Shown here in pieces: positions 62,115 to 64,000 of a DNA stretch of 64,000 nucleotides. The notes under the pieces were generated by a model. That model saw nothing but the letters and a program-made list of their open reading frames with translations, searched no databases and had not been told where the DNA came from. Location: the NCBI GenBank assembly GCA_963575745.1, contig CAUYUJ010015021.1, positions 139,501 to 203,500 on the forward strand, in the 5' to 3' direction. Each line of letters begins with the position of its first letter. Positions within the stretch are counted from its first letter, which is position 1. Source of the stretch: Prorocentrum cordatum. Taxonomy: Eukaryota; Sar; Dinophyceae; Prorocentrales; Prorocentraceae. Made by a program: the position numbers and the translations under genes.

Positions 62115-63200
62115 TACTCGATTCTACCCTCCCCCTGGAATTGACGATCCACCTTTCCGTGTTGCAATTAACGTATTGTTTCGCCCCATCGTCCATCCGA
62201 AATTTGAGTTCAGACCATCCCAGCCCAGCCGGTATCGACATCCCCCGCCATCATCTGCAACAAATGCTAAGCGCGCGCTCACGTTTATAAGAAATCAGCA
62301 GTTTTCAATAATCCAGTGCGCTCGCCGCGTTGTGCGCTATATCACGTTTATAAGGAATCAGCAGTTTATAATAATCAGCAGTTATCACGTTTATAGGACG
62401 AAGTGCGCTCGCGCGCGTCGTCGCGCGCGCAGGCCGGACTCTTCGGGAAGCCCCCGGTTTCGCAAGGGCTTCAAAACCGAGGGGTACGAAAACAGATTCA
62501 AACACATGGCTGTGCAACAGGATTCTTCAAAGCAGCAGAAACAATCGCGTCCGCGCTCATGCGAATTCTTAGGACAAAACCATCGCATGTTCAGGACATG
62601 TTATGAAATGTGCCTCTCGCGTGCGCGTGTCGCAATCGTTCGAGCGCCCTTGCGCATGCGCCTGTCGCAAGAATCCTTTGCACAAAAATGCGACGAAGTG
62701 CACACGCGCGCGTCGTCGTGCGCGCATGCCGAAATCCTTGAATAACGTTCGGGTTCGGAATGATTCCCAAATCGACTGCCCAAACAACATACAAGAACAC
62801 GGGGTTTCGCAACACGGAATTATAACAGAAACGTGCGCGCGTTCTTGCGTCGGTGTCGTCGTCGTCGCGTCGTCGCGCGCGCATGTCGAAATCCTTGAAT
62901 CACCTTCGGTTTTACACGGTTTCAAACTTGAGTGCCCCGAAAAAATATTCAGGACGCGCGGCTTTGCAAATTCAGTGTTCAAAAAAGTCTTGCATTCGCG
63001 CTCATGCGTATTGTTACGAGAATCATCGGCTTTCCAACATGTTCATCTCATTCTGCCAAACGGGCCTGCCGCGCCGCATGTCGAACTCATTCGAACGCTG
63101 TTGCGCGCGTGCTGGGGCGGGCACGACCCGTGTCAAATAATACCACGTTGTTGCACGCGTGCTGGGGCGGCCTGCCGCGCGCGCGTGTCAAACTCCAGCA
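62115..63200. repeat. Leader block plus CG-alternating satellite, unit 2
   Basis: The leader (about 62115-62290: GATTCTACCCTCCCCCTGG, TTTCGCCCCATCGTCCATCC, CCCCCGCCATCA, CTAAGCGCGCGCTCACG) is followed by satellite copies with GACGAAGTGC, CGCGCG.CGTCG and GCATGCCGAAATCC words near 62398, 62692 and 62860. The tail (63051-63200: AAACGGGCCTGCCGCG, GTGTCAAATAATACCACG) matches part of the composite element near 7438-7525. Confidence 0.75.
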
Positions 63201-63617
63201 AAAACCTTTTCATCGCCGACGCGAGGACATCGTCATCGTCATCGGCGGGCCTAATCAGCATCGGCACAGTCATTGGCCTTGCCGTCGTCATCGCCATTTC
63301 GTCACCAACGCTGCTCTCATCATCGCGTCTACCGTTGTCGGTGTCGCCATGATACCGCGCCCGCCCACGGCACCGACCCGCACTGAAGTGCCCGCTGGGC
63401 CCAGCGGTCAGCGCCACCGCAGCCGCGTCTGTCGCGCCGCACCAGCTGGCCGCTGCGCGCGCGAGCATGCGCGGGCTGGCGCGGCCGCAAGCAAACCCCA
63501 GCCAACGCCAAGCACTCATCGCAATCGCCGCCGCATGGGTTTTGCAAACCCAGTTGCGGGTGGGTTGGTGGGATATCTGCAAAGTCATGGCATGTCGTTT
63601 GTAAAATTGAATTAGAT
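63201..63617. other. Unassigned GC-rich sequence
   Basis: CATCGTCATCG-rich start, then GC-rich sequence with open frames on both strands and no domain. Confidence 0.3.
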
Positions 63618-64000
63618 CGGTTCTACCCCCCAGGGGTTCGATATTCACTTTTCCGTATTTCAATTTACATATGATTCTGCCCCATCGTCCATCCCACATT
63701 TGAATTTACTTGACCCCACGGAGCCTGTCTCGCCCCCCCCCCGCCATCCTCCGCCCCAAAAATATGCGCGCGCAAGCGTTTATCAAAACTCACAAGTGTT
63801 CAATAATCCCTTGCAACAGATGGGACGAAGTGCGCGCGCGCGTGGTCGCGCGCGCATGCCGGAATCCTTCAAAATTTTCGGTTCAAGGAGGATTTCAATA
63901 TCGAGCGTTTTTTCTTATATGTTCAACGTAATAAAAGTTTCGCGACACGGATTTCACCAAAAGCGTGCGCACGGTCTGGCGAATTCTTAAGAATACCATG
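63618..64000. repeat. Leader block plus CG-alternating satellite, unit 3 (runs off the window)
   Basis: Leader GGTTCTACCCCCCAGGGGTT, GATTCTGCCCCATCGTCCAT, CCCCCGCCATCC, then GATGGGACGAAGTGCGCGCG, CGTGGTCGCGCGCGCATGCC, GGAATCC at about 63818-63870. Incomplete at the window edge. Confidence 0.75.

Overview
The window looks like nuclear DNA of a dinoflagellate. The decisive evidence is the dinoflagellate spliced leader (DinoSL, 22 nt, consensus DCCGUAGCC...GGCUCAAG). It occurs as an exact copy at 28877-28898 (+), a one-mismatch copy at 55867-55888 (-), and a degenerate copy followed by a truncated relict at 17355-17391 (+). Supporting features are GC-rich sequence, very abundant TCC/GGA and other microsatellites, and almost no conventional genes. 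The species cannot be named from the sequence.

Three LINE-type non-LTR retrotransposons of about 6.4-6.5 kb dominate: A (17.36-23.7 kb, +), B (28.88-35.42 kb, +) and C (49.41-55.89 kb, -). Each starts exactly with a spliced leader. Each then has an untranslated leader of about 140-150 nt, an ORF1 with a short Cys zinc finger and a coiled coil, and an ORF2 with an AP-type endonuclease, reverse transcriptase, RNase H-like domain and a C-terminal region with two CxxC pairs. C is bounded by a perfect 16-bp target-site duplication (TSD) and has a short A-rich tail. B has a 16-bp TSD inside a TCC-rich microsatellite. A and C carry two leaders in tandem, which records at least two rounds of trans-splicing and reverse transcription. 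All three are disabled by frameshifts or stops. A is the most decayed and belongs to a different LINE lineage from B and C. The reading that trans-spliced, capped LINE mRNAs are themselves the template for full-length reinsertion is the main result of the window.

Layout: 0-17 kb holds minisatellites, foldback (MITE-like) elements carrying internal TCC/GGA tracts, and two copies of a composite AT-rich element bounded by (TTG)n (7.0-8.0 and 11.1-12.3 kb). 17-24 kb is LINE A. 24-28.8 kb is mixed low-complexity and dispersed repeats. 28.9-35.4 kb is LINE B. 35.4-42.7 kb is mostly repeats: GGA tracts, a 100-N assembly gap, a 13-copy satellite of about 103 bp, a degenerate GTTGCCGCG repeat field and a GAT tract of about 0.75 kb. 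42.7-49.3 kb is mostly unassigned, with a possible LINE 3' remnant and more foldbacks. 49.4-55.9 kb is LINE C. 56-64 kb has one convincing host-type exon (58.53-59.0 kb), an 80-bp satellite, a long CGT tract and a CG-alternating satellite with a repeated leader block.

No rRNA, tRNA, CRISPR, bacterial operon or intact protein gene was found. Host genes are represented by one likely exon and one weak candidate. Exon limits, family names and all copy relationships are by-eye judgements from the sequence.
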